Shown here piece by piece: positions 9,741 to 19,521 of a stretch of DNA of 64,000 nt. The notes below the pieces were generated by a model that worked only from the letters and a program-made list of their open reading frames with translations, had not been told where the DNA came from and searched no databases. This stretch comes from Nanobdellota archaeon (GTDB taxonomy: Archaea > Nanobdellota > Nanobdellia > Woesearchaeales > WJKV01). Both the position numbers and the translations under genes were made by a program. Location of the stretch: contig JAGLWF010000001.1 in assembly GCA_023133595.1 (NCBI GenBank), positions 124,494 through 188,493 on the forward strand. Reading direction: 5' to 3'. Within the stretch, counting starts at the first letter, position 1, and every line of letters begins with the position of its first letter.

Positions 9741-11501
9741 TTAATTTAATTCTACTTTAGATAATTCCGAGAATGATTGATTATTGATTGTGAACTTTCT
9801 TTCTGAAACTAGAAGATCCTTGAATTCCTGCCTGATTTCTTGAGGCGGGATGATGATAAGATCATAAGTGTTTCCTCTTTCAGCTGGAATCGCTGGATCC
9901 CATGGCGCGTGAACAATTTGATATGAAACCTCATACTTTTCTAGATAATCCTGAAATTCCAATCGTGTTTTCATAGGCGCTGTCATTAGATGCTGGTCCA
10001 TATAGAAATGAGTGACCTTGTACTTCTTCAGCAATTCTTTCGACTTCTCAATATCATTTCCGTACATGATGACAGCAGCATCTGCGATTCTCTCGCTGAT
10101 ATCAACAAAATAACTGGCGTGCGTTCTTCTTGTCAGCATCTGTTTTCGCGCTGATAACACTGCTAGTGCAAATCCAGATTCGTCATTAGCAAGAATAACA
10201 TCATCCTTATCAAGATTCTGCAATAAATAATCTCGAATATTGTACATCTCCTGTGTCGCAGGATCCCATTGTCTTCCAAATTGCACCCATCTGTCATTGT
10301 TATAAGCCTTATAACTGGCGTAAGCTGTCGGCAATAACAATACAATCAAGATTATCCCTATGTATACTTTTATGTTTAGTGATTTTTTAAAGTGGAGATA
10401 GATATACCTAAACCCAAATACTATAAAGATTCCTGTGAACATAATAAAGAGCGGTAATTTTTCAGGAAGGAATGATATATCAAACAGCGGCCGGGTGATA
10501 AGATGATGTTCTACAGTGAGGAGATTCGCAATGAACCATAGAAGTATAAATCCTGTTGTTTTTCTTTTCCATTTCAAAATACAGAAGAGAAGACCGAGAA
10601 TTCCAGCAAGACCAAAAATATATGCTCCAAAGCCATTAAATCCCATGAACAAAGTATTCTTGACCCCAGTGAAGAGCCATCCCAGACCCAAAAGATCTAT
10701 TTTTGTATCCCCATACTCTGTAACAGGGTTTGGCCTGTCTGTTCCATATCTCAAGAGAATCGGACTGAAAAAGACCAGTGCAATTACTAAGATGACGATT
10801 GCAAAAACAAGATATTTCTTGATAAAATGTTTTGTGTTCTTAAGGACTGCTTTTGCCCATCCATCTTTGCTGTCTCTGTGTATATGATGGATCCATAATA
10901 ATATTATTCCAATTCCAAAGATCCCCAGTCCTGCAACAAATTTCCCTCCTTGTACCAGGACTGTTATACCTAAAAAAAATCCTGCAAGAAGCTGATATTT
11001 GAACTTAAGGAATTTCTCGTATTTGAGCCAGAACAACAAGAATAATGGTATTGTGACAAGTACTGCGACAGAAGTGCTTTTCGGCTCTGGAAATAAACTA
11101 TAGCCTGCAATGATGATGCTTGCGTAGAGCAGTGCCCAACTGTCATCATCAAATATTTCCCTGCCAAACAGATAAAATACAATGCCTGCTGCAAAAGTAA
11201 AAAATGGAACTGAAAATAAATAAACAGCATTGACAGACCAACCCGTGAGCAGCACAATCAGACCCAAAATCGTCGGCCACAAATAGCCATAATATTGCAA
11301 TTCGTCAAGATAGAATAGGCTACTCAAAGGCGAATATCCTGTAACAACATTCTGTACAAAACCTCTATCACGGTAGAAATCTCCGCCAAAAATCGGGCTC
11401 GGAAGATGTTTGAATTGCGAATATGTGTTGACCTGTATAAGCACGACAAGTACGAGAATTAGAAGTAAAATCCATGTTTGCCATGAAAATTTAAGTTTCA
11501 T
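9741..11501 (-). CDS. Polytopic membrane protein, GT-C / STT3-like glycosyltransferase
   Basis: Many TM helices; EL1-like FKHLPSPIFGGDFYRDRGFVQNVV; C-terminal soluble domain YNIRDYLLQNLDKDDVILANDESGFALAVLSARKQMLTRR. Confidence 0.6.
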   Translation of the reverse strand: MKLKFSWQTWILLLILVLVVLIQVNTYSQFKHLPSPIFGGDFYRDRGFVQNVVTGYSPLSSLFYLDELQYYGYLWPTILGLIVLLTGWSVNAVYLFSVPFFTFAAGIVFYLFGREIFDDDSWALLYASIIIAGYSLFPEPKSTSVAVLVTIPLFLLFWLKYEKFLKFKYQLLAGFFLGITVLVQGGKFVAGLGIFGIGIILLWIHHIHRDSKDGWAKAVLKNTKHFIKKYLVFAIVILVIALVFFSPILLRYGTDRPNPVTEYGDTKIDLLGLGWLFTGVKNTLFMGFNGFGAYIFGLAGILGLLFCILKWKRKTTGFILLWFIANLLTVEHHLITRPLFDISFLPEKLPLFIMFTGIFIVFGFRYIYLHFKKSLNIKVYIGIILIVLLLPTAYASYKAYNNDRWVQFGRQWDPATQEMYNIRDYLLQNLDKDDVILANDESGFALAVLSARKQMLTRRTHASYFVDISERIADAAVIMYGNDIEKSKELLKKYKVTHFYMDQHLMTAPMKTRLEFQDYLEKYEVSYQIVHAPWDPAIPAERGNTYDLIIIPPQEIRQEFKDLLVSERKFTINNQSFSELSKVELN

Positions 11502-14500
11502 CTAATCTCGCACCTTTGTCTTCAAGATAGATTATATGGTAGCCAAACTGGCTCTTTATTGGCTTTGAGATTTTTCCTTTGCTTAGGTTGAATGCAACTT
11601 CTTCAAATTCAGGGGTAAAACGGCCTCGTGTGACCCATCCCAGATCCCCGCCATTCTCTGCAGAGCCGGGATCATTTGAATATTTTTTTGCAAGCTCTGC
11701 AAAATTACTTCGTGTCGCATTTCTTCTGATTTCATTTACAAGTACTTTTGTTTCCTGTTCTGTCCTATTATCCGGACAATTAGTATCATTTACACTACAT
11801 ACCAAAATATGTCTAACATGTATTCTATCATCAGTATAAATATTTGTCTTGCTTTTCCCTTCCCAGTCTATCTTATAGACATAGATATCAAGTCCTGTGA
11901 CAGTAACTGTATGCTTGACCAAATCAAAGTATTTCATACCATGTCCGCCAGTGAAAAATAATCTCAGAAACATGCTATTCGCGTGCAACGGATCTGTCAA
12001 AAGGCTTTGGAAATTTCCATCTGAATCCGGACCTAGGACAATACTGAAACCAAATGTGGCATTTTCAATCTCATATTCTTTGGTTCCTTCAGAATCCATC
12101 AAAACTATTGAATGAGGGGTCTGAGTTTCTTGTCCAACTATTTGATTATTTCTTCTGTCACGGACATAGATCTTTAATTTTGATTCTTCAACATCTTTCA
12201 AGTCAAAGATTCCGGATTCCAGAACTATATCCTGGATATTATTTCTCTGCAGGATAAGGTTATAATTGCATAGAACTGTATCATTGATTGGTGCATTGCA
12301 TCCCACCCAATCTGAAGTCATATAGCCTGGCCACGGACTGACCCATTGATCTGCATCTGTTGATTGGATTTGATAATATAATTCGCTTGCTTGTTCTTCT
12401 GATTTATTGAATCTCGTTTGAAGCAATTCAATTCCTTCTGCCCGTTTCATATTTTTGACAGCCTGGTACATTTGAGCTTTATAGAAGTCCCAGCTTCCAA
12501 AGTGCCCCCAGACTCCGGATTTTCCGATCATGTCTTCAGATGCGATAAAGAAATTTTCTGGTGGATCACAATGTGTCTTCTCTAGTATAATTTGGATCTT
12601 TTCTTCATTTAATCCGTGTTCTTCAAGAATATCCTTTGCGTCTTCTTCATTCACTTTTATTATTTCATTCAAAATATCCACAGATGTCGGAGTATCCTTA
12701 ATTACTTCATCCAATTCCTCAAATGCGTCGTTGGCACTACAATCAAGCATGCGCAGGATGCCTGCTGCTAACTCTTCGTCATCTGTGAGAAGAGTCTTTC
12801 CAATCCAATGAGCTTGCGGCATGTTCTGGGAAGCTCCATCAAATGTAACTGCCCTATCAGCTATTGCCTTAAACCAATGACCAAAGTCCCACCAGCTATT
12901 GATTATTGCATCTTCTTCTGAATTATCTTTGATATATTCAAGTGCGTCCCACCAAGCATCTGTTGAAGTCGGAATCTCGTTCAGTGCTGTATTGAATGCA
13001 CGGCACATAAAACCATTTTTGAAAATAAACGGGCATTCTGTTGGTCCAGCTCCGATCGTAGGGATTGCTCCGAGAATAATAAGTGCTAAAAGTATTATTA
13101 TGACTTGCACAGACCATTTTGGGATCTGAAATCCGGTATGGAACATGTCCACCAAATGTTTATACAGCAAACCTATTCCAACACCAAACGCGACTGCAAA
13201 GGCAGGAACAAGCAATAATGAAAATCTGACACCTATTTTTCCAGCATAGATCGTAGCGATGAACCATATGATCAATATAAGAGAATGTTTAATATCAACA
13301 TTTTTGGATTCTTTAAGAAGAATAAAGAGAATACCAACTGCAATTGGAATTACTAAGAGAATGATGAACATTATAGTCTCCGGAACAATACTCAACAACA
13401 CAAAATACCATACAAAAGATCCTACTGTAAATAAGGCTTCATAAAGTCCAAATTTTCTTGTTTTGAGTAATAGGAGTATAATCCCTAGGAGTGCGATTAG
13501 AAAAAATAATTTTCCACCCATTTGTCCAATTACTGACCCATATGAAGCTGTATTTAATTCAGCAACTGTTGTGTAGACATTCGGCCAGATTTTGTAGGAA
13601 GCTACTTCTTTTATTGCCTGAAATTCAAATGGTCCCCGGATTATGAATTTAAAGAAGTGGAAATTCTTGAATAATACTACGAATAGAAATGAACTGATAA
13701 TGAAAATTATCAAAGTATATGCATTGGTCAAAAAACTTTTATCTTTTAATAACTTTATTTTTGCTTTTATCAAATTAAAAGAGGTATAAATTAAGTACAA
13801 GATTCCTGCGATCAACAGCACGTCAAATATGAACCAGAAACCTACCCATGCAAATGCGAACAATCCAACAAAAAAACCTCCAAGCACGCTGAAAAGAATT
13901 TTTTTCTTCAGATCCTTAGTATCAAAGGCTTCTAGAAATAACCACGTTATCATCAGCGGAAAAAATACGTTATAAGCATCAGTATCAGAAAAACCACCAG
14001 GTGTCCTTGATAGGAATGTTCCATGGACCGCCAATATTAAAGCGGCAAAAAAACCACCGACATTGCCACCTAATTTCCTTCCGATCAAGAAAGCTGGTAT
14101 GACGCATAAAGCCGAGATTATCACTGGAAGCAGAAAAAAGATACCCATAAGAGATTTATCAGAGAATGGTTTTAAGATCTTATACAGATATGCTCCGAAA
14201 TAAAAGTGAAAGCTTGGATCTATACCGGAACCTTTCGGGGCATGCATATGCATATCATATGGCTTGCCGTCACGAAGAATGTCTCCCGGATGTCCATGAT
14301 CCACAATATTTTTTGTATATCTATAATATTGATACGGATCTATTGCCATTAGATATGTTTGGCCGTCATCATCCTGCAGGCTCGAACGGAACTGTGCTGC
14401 TGTCTGCTTGATTCCTGCCTCGAGCTGGACCTTCTCTGTGGAGAGAAACTGTTCAAATCTCCTGTTCACTTCTCGGTCAATGCTCTGAGATGGCAGATTA

Positions 14501-14970
14501 GGAGATTCCATCCTCACTTGATTCGCTATCTGATTTCTGATATTACCATAGATAGTATTCCTTGCCCAATTCTCAGTGATAGGCAGATCAGCAGACATCA
14601 TCCTGAAATCTACTGCAAAATACATAGGAATTAATATTAAGATCAAAATCAAAATAAGACTGAATTTCTTTGTTGTGATAAAATTCTTGATTGATGCAAT
14701 GTCAAGATGGAGATCATCATCACTTTCTTTTGTATCCTTTTTTCCTGCTTTGCCACTTTTTCCTTTGAATAAGCCTTTAATCTTAGAAAAATCAAATGAT
14801 ATCTCATCATTATCTGCGTCTTTTTTAACATCTGGTTTTTCAGAAATTTTTGGAACCTCAGGTGTGTCATCATCCTTTTTTTTCTCTTTCTTAGGCTTGC
14901 CTTTGAAAAAACCGATAATCTTTGAAAGATCTAAAGTAATCTCATCATCCGCTTTCTTATCTTCTTCCAT
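11491..14970 (-). CDS. aglB: Oligosaccharyltransferase AglB/STT3 with C-terminal parvulin (PpiC-type) peptidyl-prolyl isomerase domain
   Basis: STT3 signatures DPYQYYRYTKNIVDHGHPGD, GRKLGGNVGGFFAALILAVHGTFLSRTPGGFSDTDAYNVFFPL, INSWWDFGHWFKAIADR; C-terminus HVRHILV...NFAELAKKYSNDPGSAENGGDLGWVTRGRFTPEFEEVAFNLSKGKISKPIKSQFGYHIIYLED. Confidence 0.92.
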   Translation of the reverse strand: MEEDKKADDEITLDLSKIIGFFKGKPKKEKKKDDDTPEVPKISEKPDVKKDADNDEISFDFSKIKGLFKGKSGKAGKKDTKESDDDLHLDIASIKNFITTKKFSLILILILILIPMYFAVDFRMMSADLPITENWARNTIYGNIRNQIANQVRMESPNLPSQSIDREVNRRFEQFLSTEKVQLEAGIKQTAAQFRSSLQDDDGQTYLMAIDPYQYYRYTKNIVDHGHPGDILRDGKPYDMHMHAPKGSGIDPSFHFYFGAYLYKILKPFSDKSLMGIFFLLPVIISALCVIPAFLIGRKLGGNVGGFFAALILAVHGTFLSRTPGGFSDTDAYNVFFPLMITWLFLEAFDTKDLKKKILFSVLGGFFVGLFAFAWVGFWFIFDVLLIAGILYLIYTSFNLIKAKIKLLKDKSFLTNAYTLIIFIISSFLFVVLFKNFHFFKFIIRGPFEFQAIKEVASYKIWPNVYTTVAELNTASYGSVIGQMGGKLFFLIALLGIILLLLKTRKFGLYEALFTVGSFVWYFVLLSIVPETIMFIILLVIPIAVGILFILLKESKNVDIKHSLILIIWFIATIYAGKIGVRFSLLLVPAFAVAFGVGIGLLYKHLVDMFHTGFQIPKWSVQVIIILLALIILGAIPTIGAGPTECPFIFKNGFMCRAFNTALNEIPTSTDAWWDALEYIKDNSEEDAIINSWWDFGHWFKAIADRAVTFDGASQNMPQAHWIGKTLLTDDEELAAGILRMLDCSANDAFEELDEVIKDTPTSVDILNEIIKVNEEDAKDILEEHGLNEEKIQIILEKTHCDPPENFFIASEDMIGKSGVWGHFGSWDFYKAQMYQAVKNMKRAEGIELLQTRFNKSEEQASELYYQIQSTDADQWVSPWPGYMTSDWVGCNAPINDTVLCNYNLILQRNNIQDIVLESGIFDLKDVEESKLKIYVRDRRNNQIVGQETQTPHSIVLMDSEGTKEYEIENATFGFSIVLGPDSDGNFQSLLTDPLHANSMFLRLFFTGGHGMKYFDLVKHTVTVTGLDIYVYKIDWEGKSKTNIYTDDRIHVRHILVCSVNDTNCPDNRTEQETKVLVNEIRRNATRSNFAELAKKYSNDPGSAENGGDLGWVTRGRFTPEFEEVAFNLSKGKISKPIKSQFGYHIIYLEDKGARLDET

Positions 14971-15075
14971 TAAAATACCCCAACTAATGCTCTTCTAAAA
15001 AAGATAGGCAATTTATAAAGGTTATGATTACTTAAAAAGCAACCTTTATATACCTTGTCTTTTTCAATTTCCTCT

Positions 15076-15663
15076 ATGCCTGCAATAACATCTCGAAGAA
15101 TCGGTGTGAAAAAAAAGGATCGAAAGTTTCTATTATCCGGCTTTATTGTTTTTCTTATGGTACTCAGTGTCTTGGGTTATGCTGCTTACAGTGGAGATGG
15201 AGAATCCTATAATGGACATACCTTTGAGTTCAGAGAAAGCTACTGGAATACAAAGATAGACAAGACTTTGTTCCAGTTCCATTTTCTACCGGATGCAGTC
15301 AAGACTATTGAACTTTTAGGTAATCTAAGATATGAAGAATATTTTTTAGTGCACGATTCAAGTATCAATCTCAGCGCACAGGAGTCTTCAGCAATATATC
15401 TTGTAAAATATGAACTCTATCTTCAGATGACAGAGAAATTAGGCATACCAGTGGAGCTCGCAACATCCAATCCAACAAATACCAGCACAATGCCAATCTC
15501 ATGCACAGACGCAACTCTGTTTATCGGGGTCATAGAATACAGCTATGGGAATGAAACTAAAATAATTAATGAAAACAACTGTATTAAAGTTATTGCTGAA
15601 TCTGATTCTATGCTGGTGAAAGCAAATGACAGGCTTCTATATACATTACTTGAAATTATCTAG
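15076..15663 (+). CDS. Membrane-anchored hypothetical protein
   Basis: N-terminal TM (FLLSGFIVFLMVLSVLGYAAY) then extracytoplasmic domain with a Cys pair; ATG 15076 about 30 nt after a TATA-like element, preferred over TTG 15055. Confidence 0.6.
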   Translation: MPAITSRRIGVKKKDRKFLLSGFIVFLMVLSVLGYAAYSGDGESYNGHTFEFRESYWNTKIDKTLFQFHFLPDAVKTIELLGNLRYEEYFLVHDSSINLSAQESSAIYLVKYELYLQMTEKLGIPVELATSNPTNTSTMPISCTDATLFIGVIEYSYGNETKIINENNCIKVIAESDSMLVKANDRLLYTLLEII

Positions 15664-16742
15664 AAGAAGAAACGCAACAATCTTGGTTCTTTGAATAATA
15701 TCTTGAATACAAATTTTGTTGGAAAATCCATATCCCCATGCTTGAGCAGTGCTTTCTTGATTTTTGGTTTGTTTGCGAGTTCGAGCAAGGCGTTGTATTT
15801 TTTATCGCTTGATTTATTGAGTATTTTTCGGATCATTCTTGTTATCTTCAATTCTCTGTTCAATTTTTTCAGCTTGCTTTCATAAGATTTCTTTCTGACA
15901 ATCGAATCTGCCAATGCTTTTGCCGCCAATAATCCTGTCACTACTCCTCCTCCAGTTGTTGCCTTTACCTGCATTGCAGCATCTCCAACTAGATAGACAT
16001 TCTTTTTTTGCACTTTTTTTTCTTTATACATAGGGATTAATCCCCCTTGGTATTCAAGAATATCTAAATTAGGAAACATGGAGAGGAATTTCTTGAATTT
16101 CTTGTTTGTATTGGCTTTTGTTGCCAAACCTATTCTTGCTCTTGTCGAGGATTCTGGAACAACCCAAGCGAAAAAGTCAGGACAGATGCTTCCAAGGTAG
16201 ACTTCGACATGGTCAGGATTGAACTTTCCTTTGACTCTTGCCTGTATTCCAACCAGAAAATCTCTTTTTCCAAACAATTTTGCTGATTTTGCAACTCTTG
16301 ACACTGGTCCGTCTGCACCGATCAAGATGTCGCAAACAAAATTTTTGTTATTCTCGAACTTTAGTTTCAGCTTTCCATTCTTTTGTCTTGAAAAAGACTG
16401 GAAATTATGGTTGAATAATATTTTTGCTCCAGCTTTTTTAGCCTGCTGCGCAAACCATTTATCCATTTTGCATCTGTCGACAATATAAGCCTGCATCTTG
16501 TTAGTATGTAATTCAAATTTCTTATGTTTAGAATAGAATGTAGCGCCTTTTACTTTGTTTATCACAAAAGAATCAACTGGAACTATATCCTTGAGATTCT
16601 TAGAAATTATGCCTGTGCACTGTACTGGCCTGCCGATAGTGCTGTGCTCTTCAAAAATATTTACATTATATCCAGCTTTTGCTAGCAATTTTCCTACATA
16701 GCAGCCAATAGGCCCTCCTCCAATAATAGCAATGGTCTTCAT
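15660..16742 (-). CDS. Geranylgeranyl reductase family FAD-dependent oxidoreductase
   Basis: TIAIIGGGPIGCYVGKLLAKAGYNVNIFEEHSTIGRPVQCTGIIS; LIGADGPVSRVAKS; VYLVGDAAMQVKATTGGGVVTGLLAAKALADSI. Confidence 0.88.
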   Translation of the reverse strand: MKTIAIIGGGPIGCYVGKLLAKAGYNVNIFEEHSTIGRPVQCTGIISKNLKDIVPVDSFVINKVKGATFYSKHKKFELHTNKMQAYIVDRCKMDKWFAQQAKKAGAKILFNHNFQSFSRQKNGKLKLKFENNKNFVCDILIGADGPVSRVAKSAKLFGKRDFLVGIQARVKGKFNPDHVEVYLGSICPDFFAWVVPESSTRARIGLATKANTNKKFKKFLSMFPNLDILEYQGGLIPMYKEKKVQKKNVYLVGDAAMQVKATTGGGVVTGLLAAKALADSIVRKKSYESKLKKLNRELKITRMIRKILNKSSDKKYNALLELANKPKIKKALLKHGDMDFPTKFVFKILFKEPRLLRFFF

Positions 16743-17206
16743 CTTTTAGTCTTTTCAGTATCCACTATCTTTACTTTATGCCCAAAAGCAATAGCATCCT
16801 GCAAGCATGATTCCATGATTTCTGCTTCCAGATTTTCATCGATCTTTCTTTTAGAATAATTTCTTTTCTGCAGCCTCCTTCTTAATTTTTTCAGGTCAAA
16901 ACACCGCATCACAATGCATTTGTCCACATATCTCTTTGGAAGATAGTGCGATAGATGAGAATCGATCACAAGAGACTCTTTATTTTTCTTTGCCTCTTTT
17001 ATCCTCGTGATAAGGATCTTATTGAGTTTATCGGTATTGACATCATAACATTTGTCGCCTCGATTATATTTTGCATCAACCCTTTTTTTATGTGCATCTA
17101 TAATCTTGTTTACATCAATATAAGTGTAATTTTTTTTCTTTGCAAATGATCTTGCATACGTTGTCTTTCCAGTCCCAACGCTTCCAGTAACAATGATTAT
17201 TGCCAT
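16739..17206 (-). CDS. AK6/Fap7-type adenylate kinase family protein
   Basis: MAIIIVTGSVGTGKTTYARSFAKKKNYTYIDVNKII...VIDSHLSHYLPKRYVDKCIVMRC...LKKLRRRLQKRNYSKRKIDENLEAEIMESCLQDA. Confidence 0.85.
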   Translation of the reverse strand: MAIIIVTGSVGTGKTTYARSFAKKKNYTYIDVNKIIDAHKKRVDAKYNRGDKCYDVNTDKLNKILITRIKEAKKNKESLVIDSHLSHYLPKRYVDKCIVMRCFDLKKLRRRLQKRNYSKRKIDENLEAEIMESCLQDAIAFGHKVKIVDTEKTKR

Positions 17207-17296
17207 ATGAATAATTATAAAAGATGTGTATTTAAAGTTAATGGATAAACGGAAAAACATTTAAAGCTGTGGAACAATTTAGGATATAGTGGGACT

Positions 17297-17695
17297 ATGG
17301 AGATGATCACTGTTTCTAGCAGGGGTAAACAAGAGCTTATTGATATCACTGCGGACGTGGAAAAGGTAGTGAAGAATAAGAAAGTGAAAGAGGGTGTATG
17401 CTGCATCTATACTGGCCATGCCACTGGAGCGATTATGATAAATGAAAATTATGATCCGAATATATGTGACGATGTTATCGAATGCCTTGACAATCTTGTC
17501 CCTCGGGGAAAATGGAGGCATGATAAGGTTGACAATAACGGGGCTGCGCATATAAAAGCATCAATTATCGGACCGTCTCAATTCATACCAATACGTGATG
17601 GAAAATTGCAGCTCGGAACATGGCAGGCAATAATGTTTGCTGACTTTGACGGGCCGCGAGAAAGAAAGATCATGATCAGGATATTAAAGGAGTGA
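17297..17695 (+). CDS. YjbQ/UPF0047 family protein (secondary thiamine-phosphate synthase-like)
   Basis: GVCCIYTGHATGAIMINENYDPNICDDVIECLDNLVP...DNNGAAHIKASIIGPSQFIPIRDGKLQLGTWQAIMFADFDGPRERKIMIRIL. Confidence 0.92.
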   Translation: MEMITVSSRGKQELIDITADVEKVVKNKKVKEGVCCIYTGHATGAIMINENYDPNICDDVIECLDNLVPRGKWRHDKVDNNGAAHIKASIIGPSQFIPIRDGKLQLGTWQAIMFADFDGPRERKIMIRILKE

Positions 17696-18162
17696 AAATG
17701 GGCAGCTGTGACATATGCGGAAAAGATACAAAATTGTTCAGGGCAAAGATAGAAGGAACAATGATGAAGGTATGCAGAGATTGCAGCAAATTCGGCAAAG
17801 TTATTGGCGAAGTAAAGATCGCAATAAAAGATACTGCCAGACAGAAAGTAGCGACAATTTATGCCCAGGAGGAAGAGGAGATTGTCGAAGAAGTTGTTCC
17901 AGACTATTCTACAAAACTGCTAAAGGCCAGGCAGAAAAAGAAGATGGATCAAATGGATTTTGCGCGTTTTGTTGCTGAAAAAGAATCCGTGGTCAGCAAA
18001 CTAGAGACAGGCAGCCTTAAGCCTTCATTAAAGCTCGCTCGAAAGTTGCAGAACCGGCTGGGGATAAAGCTGATACAAGTCGTGAAAGAAGAAAAGTTCG
18101 AACTGGAATCAGGGACAGGAAAAGATTTTACATTGGGAGATTTTATCAAGAAAAAGAAATGA
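17692..18162 (+). CDS. Archaeal multiprotein bridging factor 1-like (Zn ribbon + HTH, aMBF1)
   Basis: CDICGKDTKLFRAKIEGTMMKVCRDC ribbon then YSTKLLKARQKKKMDQMDFARFVAEKESVVSKLETGSLKPSLKLARKLQNRLGIKL HTH. Confidence 0.9.
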   Translation: MKMGSCDICGKDTKLFRAKIEGTMMKVCRDCSKFGKVIGEVKIAIKDTARQKVATIYAQEEEEIVEEVVPDYSTKLLKARQKKKMDQMDFARFVAEKESVVSKLETGSLKPSLKLARKLQNRLGIKLIQVVKEEKFELESGTGKDFTLGDFIKKKK

Positions 18163-19521
18163 TCATTTTGCGTAGACTGAATTTCTACAATAATTTTCGT
18201 CTTGATAGATCAATTCATATTCTTCAAGTATTATATCTTCTGGAAATTTGCCTGTAAAATCACAACTTGTATGGAATACGCACTGGACATCAGGCATCAC
18301 TTCACTAAACCTGGTCATTGCTTCTTCTCTGCTTGAGAAGAAAGGAAAATAGTCATACCAGTAGATCACTGCCAATGGGGTCGATGCTGCAATCTTGGCA
18401 TCAAAAGGGCATCTTTCAACTATACTCTGGTTCTGTGCCATGTCTGGAAAAAACATATGATGTGTTGCAGGAAATATCATTAATAACCCTATTGAGATAA
18501 GCATGTACGCAATAAGAATTGTTTTACGGACCGATGGACGGATTTTGGATAATCCATACGCAGATATGATTGCTATCAATGGGATCAATGGAAGTATGTA
18601 CCGTTCATCTTTCATAGAAATTATCTGAAAAAATGCATAGAGTATGATTAATGGCAAGAGGATAAGAAATATTATCTCTTCTTTATTCTTCAATTTTTCC
18701 TTGAATAGGAGATAGATTCCAAAGAATAAAAATGGTAGCATGATGTGCAAAAACAATGGAAAAGATCCAAGATATAATAAAGAATTGTTTGGGAAGAATA
18801 ATGGTGAGGAACCCCAGCCAGTAGAGCTTATCAATACATAGACAGGACCGAGCCAGGAACTATATTTATAATGATTGAAGATGAAAAAAGCTATTATTCC
18901 AAGCAAGATTGGAATGTTGTAATAAACAAGAGATAGAAGATTCTTTTTCTGCTTAAATATCCGATAAAGCAAATATATTTCGAGCGGAACTATCAGGAAA
19001 ATTATTGGATACCGGACCATGACAGCGATAAATGAAAAGATCCCTGCATAAACATTCTGCTTTCGCGTGAAAAAGTAAAGAGACAGCAGAAAAAAGAAAG
19101 TTGCTGGAATGCTTGTGTAAAGCTTGAATGTCCAGAATATGAAAAGGGAATTAAAAGTTATGATGACTGCTGCGATATCTGCTATCTTTTTATTGAACAA
19201 CTGCTTTGATATAAGATACACCAAAGATATTGTGCCGATTGAGAACAATAGCTCTAATATTTTTCCAATTACTAGAAGATCTGCACCAAGTTTCCAGAAG
19301 ACCCCCAGGATTATTGGCCAGCCGATCGGCCTTACACTTTCCCAATATGCGATCTCGCCATAAGAAAAGATATTCTTGGCATTGCTGATATAGACTGCGC
19401 CATCCCAGAAAGGCTGATAAAAATGTGAATATAGAGCTATCCAGATAGCTAAGAATACAATAAGAAGTAAAAATAAAAAAGAATTATCTTTTAACTTCTT
19501 TTGCAATCTAAATAGATCCAT
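18163..19521 (-). CDS. Glycosyltransferase family 39-like (GT-C) membrane protein
   Basis: WIALYSHFYQPFWDGAVYISNAKNIFSYGEIAYWESVRPIGWPIILGVFWKLG; multi-TM; PLAVIYWYDYFPFFSSRE. Confidence 0.7.
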   Translation of the reverse strand: MDLFRLQKKLKDNSFLFLLLIVFLAIWIALYSHFYQPFWDGAVYISNAKNIFSYGEIAYWESVRPIGWPIILGVFWKLGADLLVIGKILELLFSIGTISLVYLISKQLFNKKIADIAAVIITFNSLFIFWTFKLYTSIPATFFFLLSLYFFTRKQNVYAGIFSFIAVMVRYPIIFLIVPLEIYLLYRIFKQKKNLLSLVYYNIPILLGIIAFFIFNHYKYSSWLGPVYVLISSTGWGSSPLFFPNNSLLYLGSFPLFLHIMLPFLFFGIYLLFKEKLKNKEEIIFLILLPLIILYAFFQIISMKDERYILPLIPLIAIISAYGLSKIRPSVRKTILIAYMLISIGLLMIFPATHHMFFPDMAQNQSIVERCPFDAKIAASTPLAVIYWYDYFPFFSSREEAMTRFSEVMPDVQCVFHTSCDFTGKFPEDIILEEYELIYQDENYCRNSVYAK

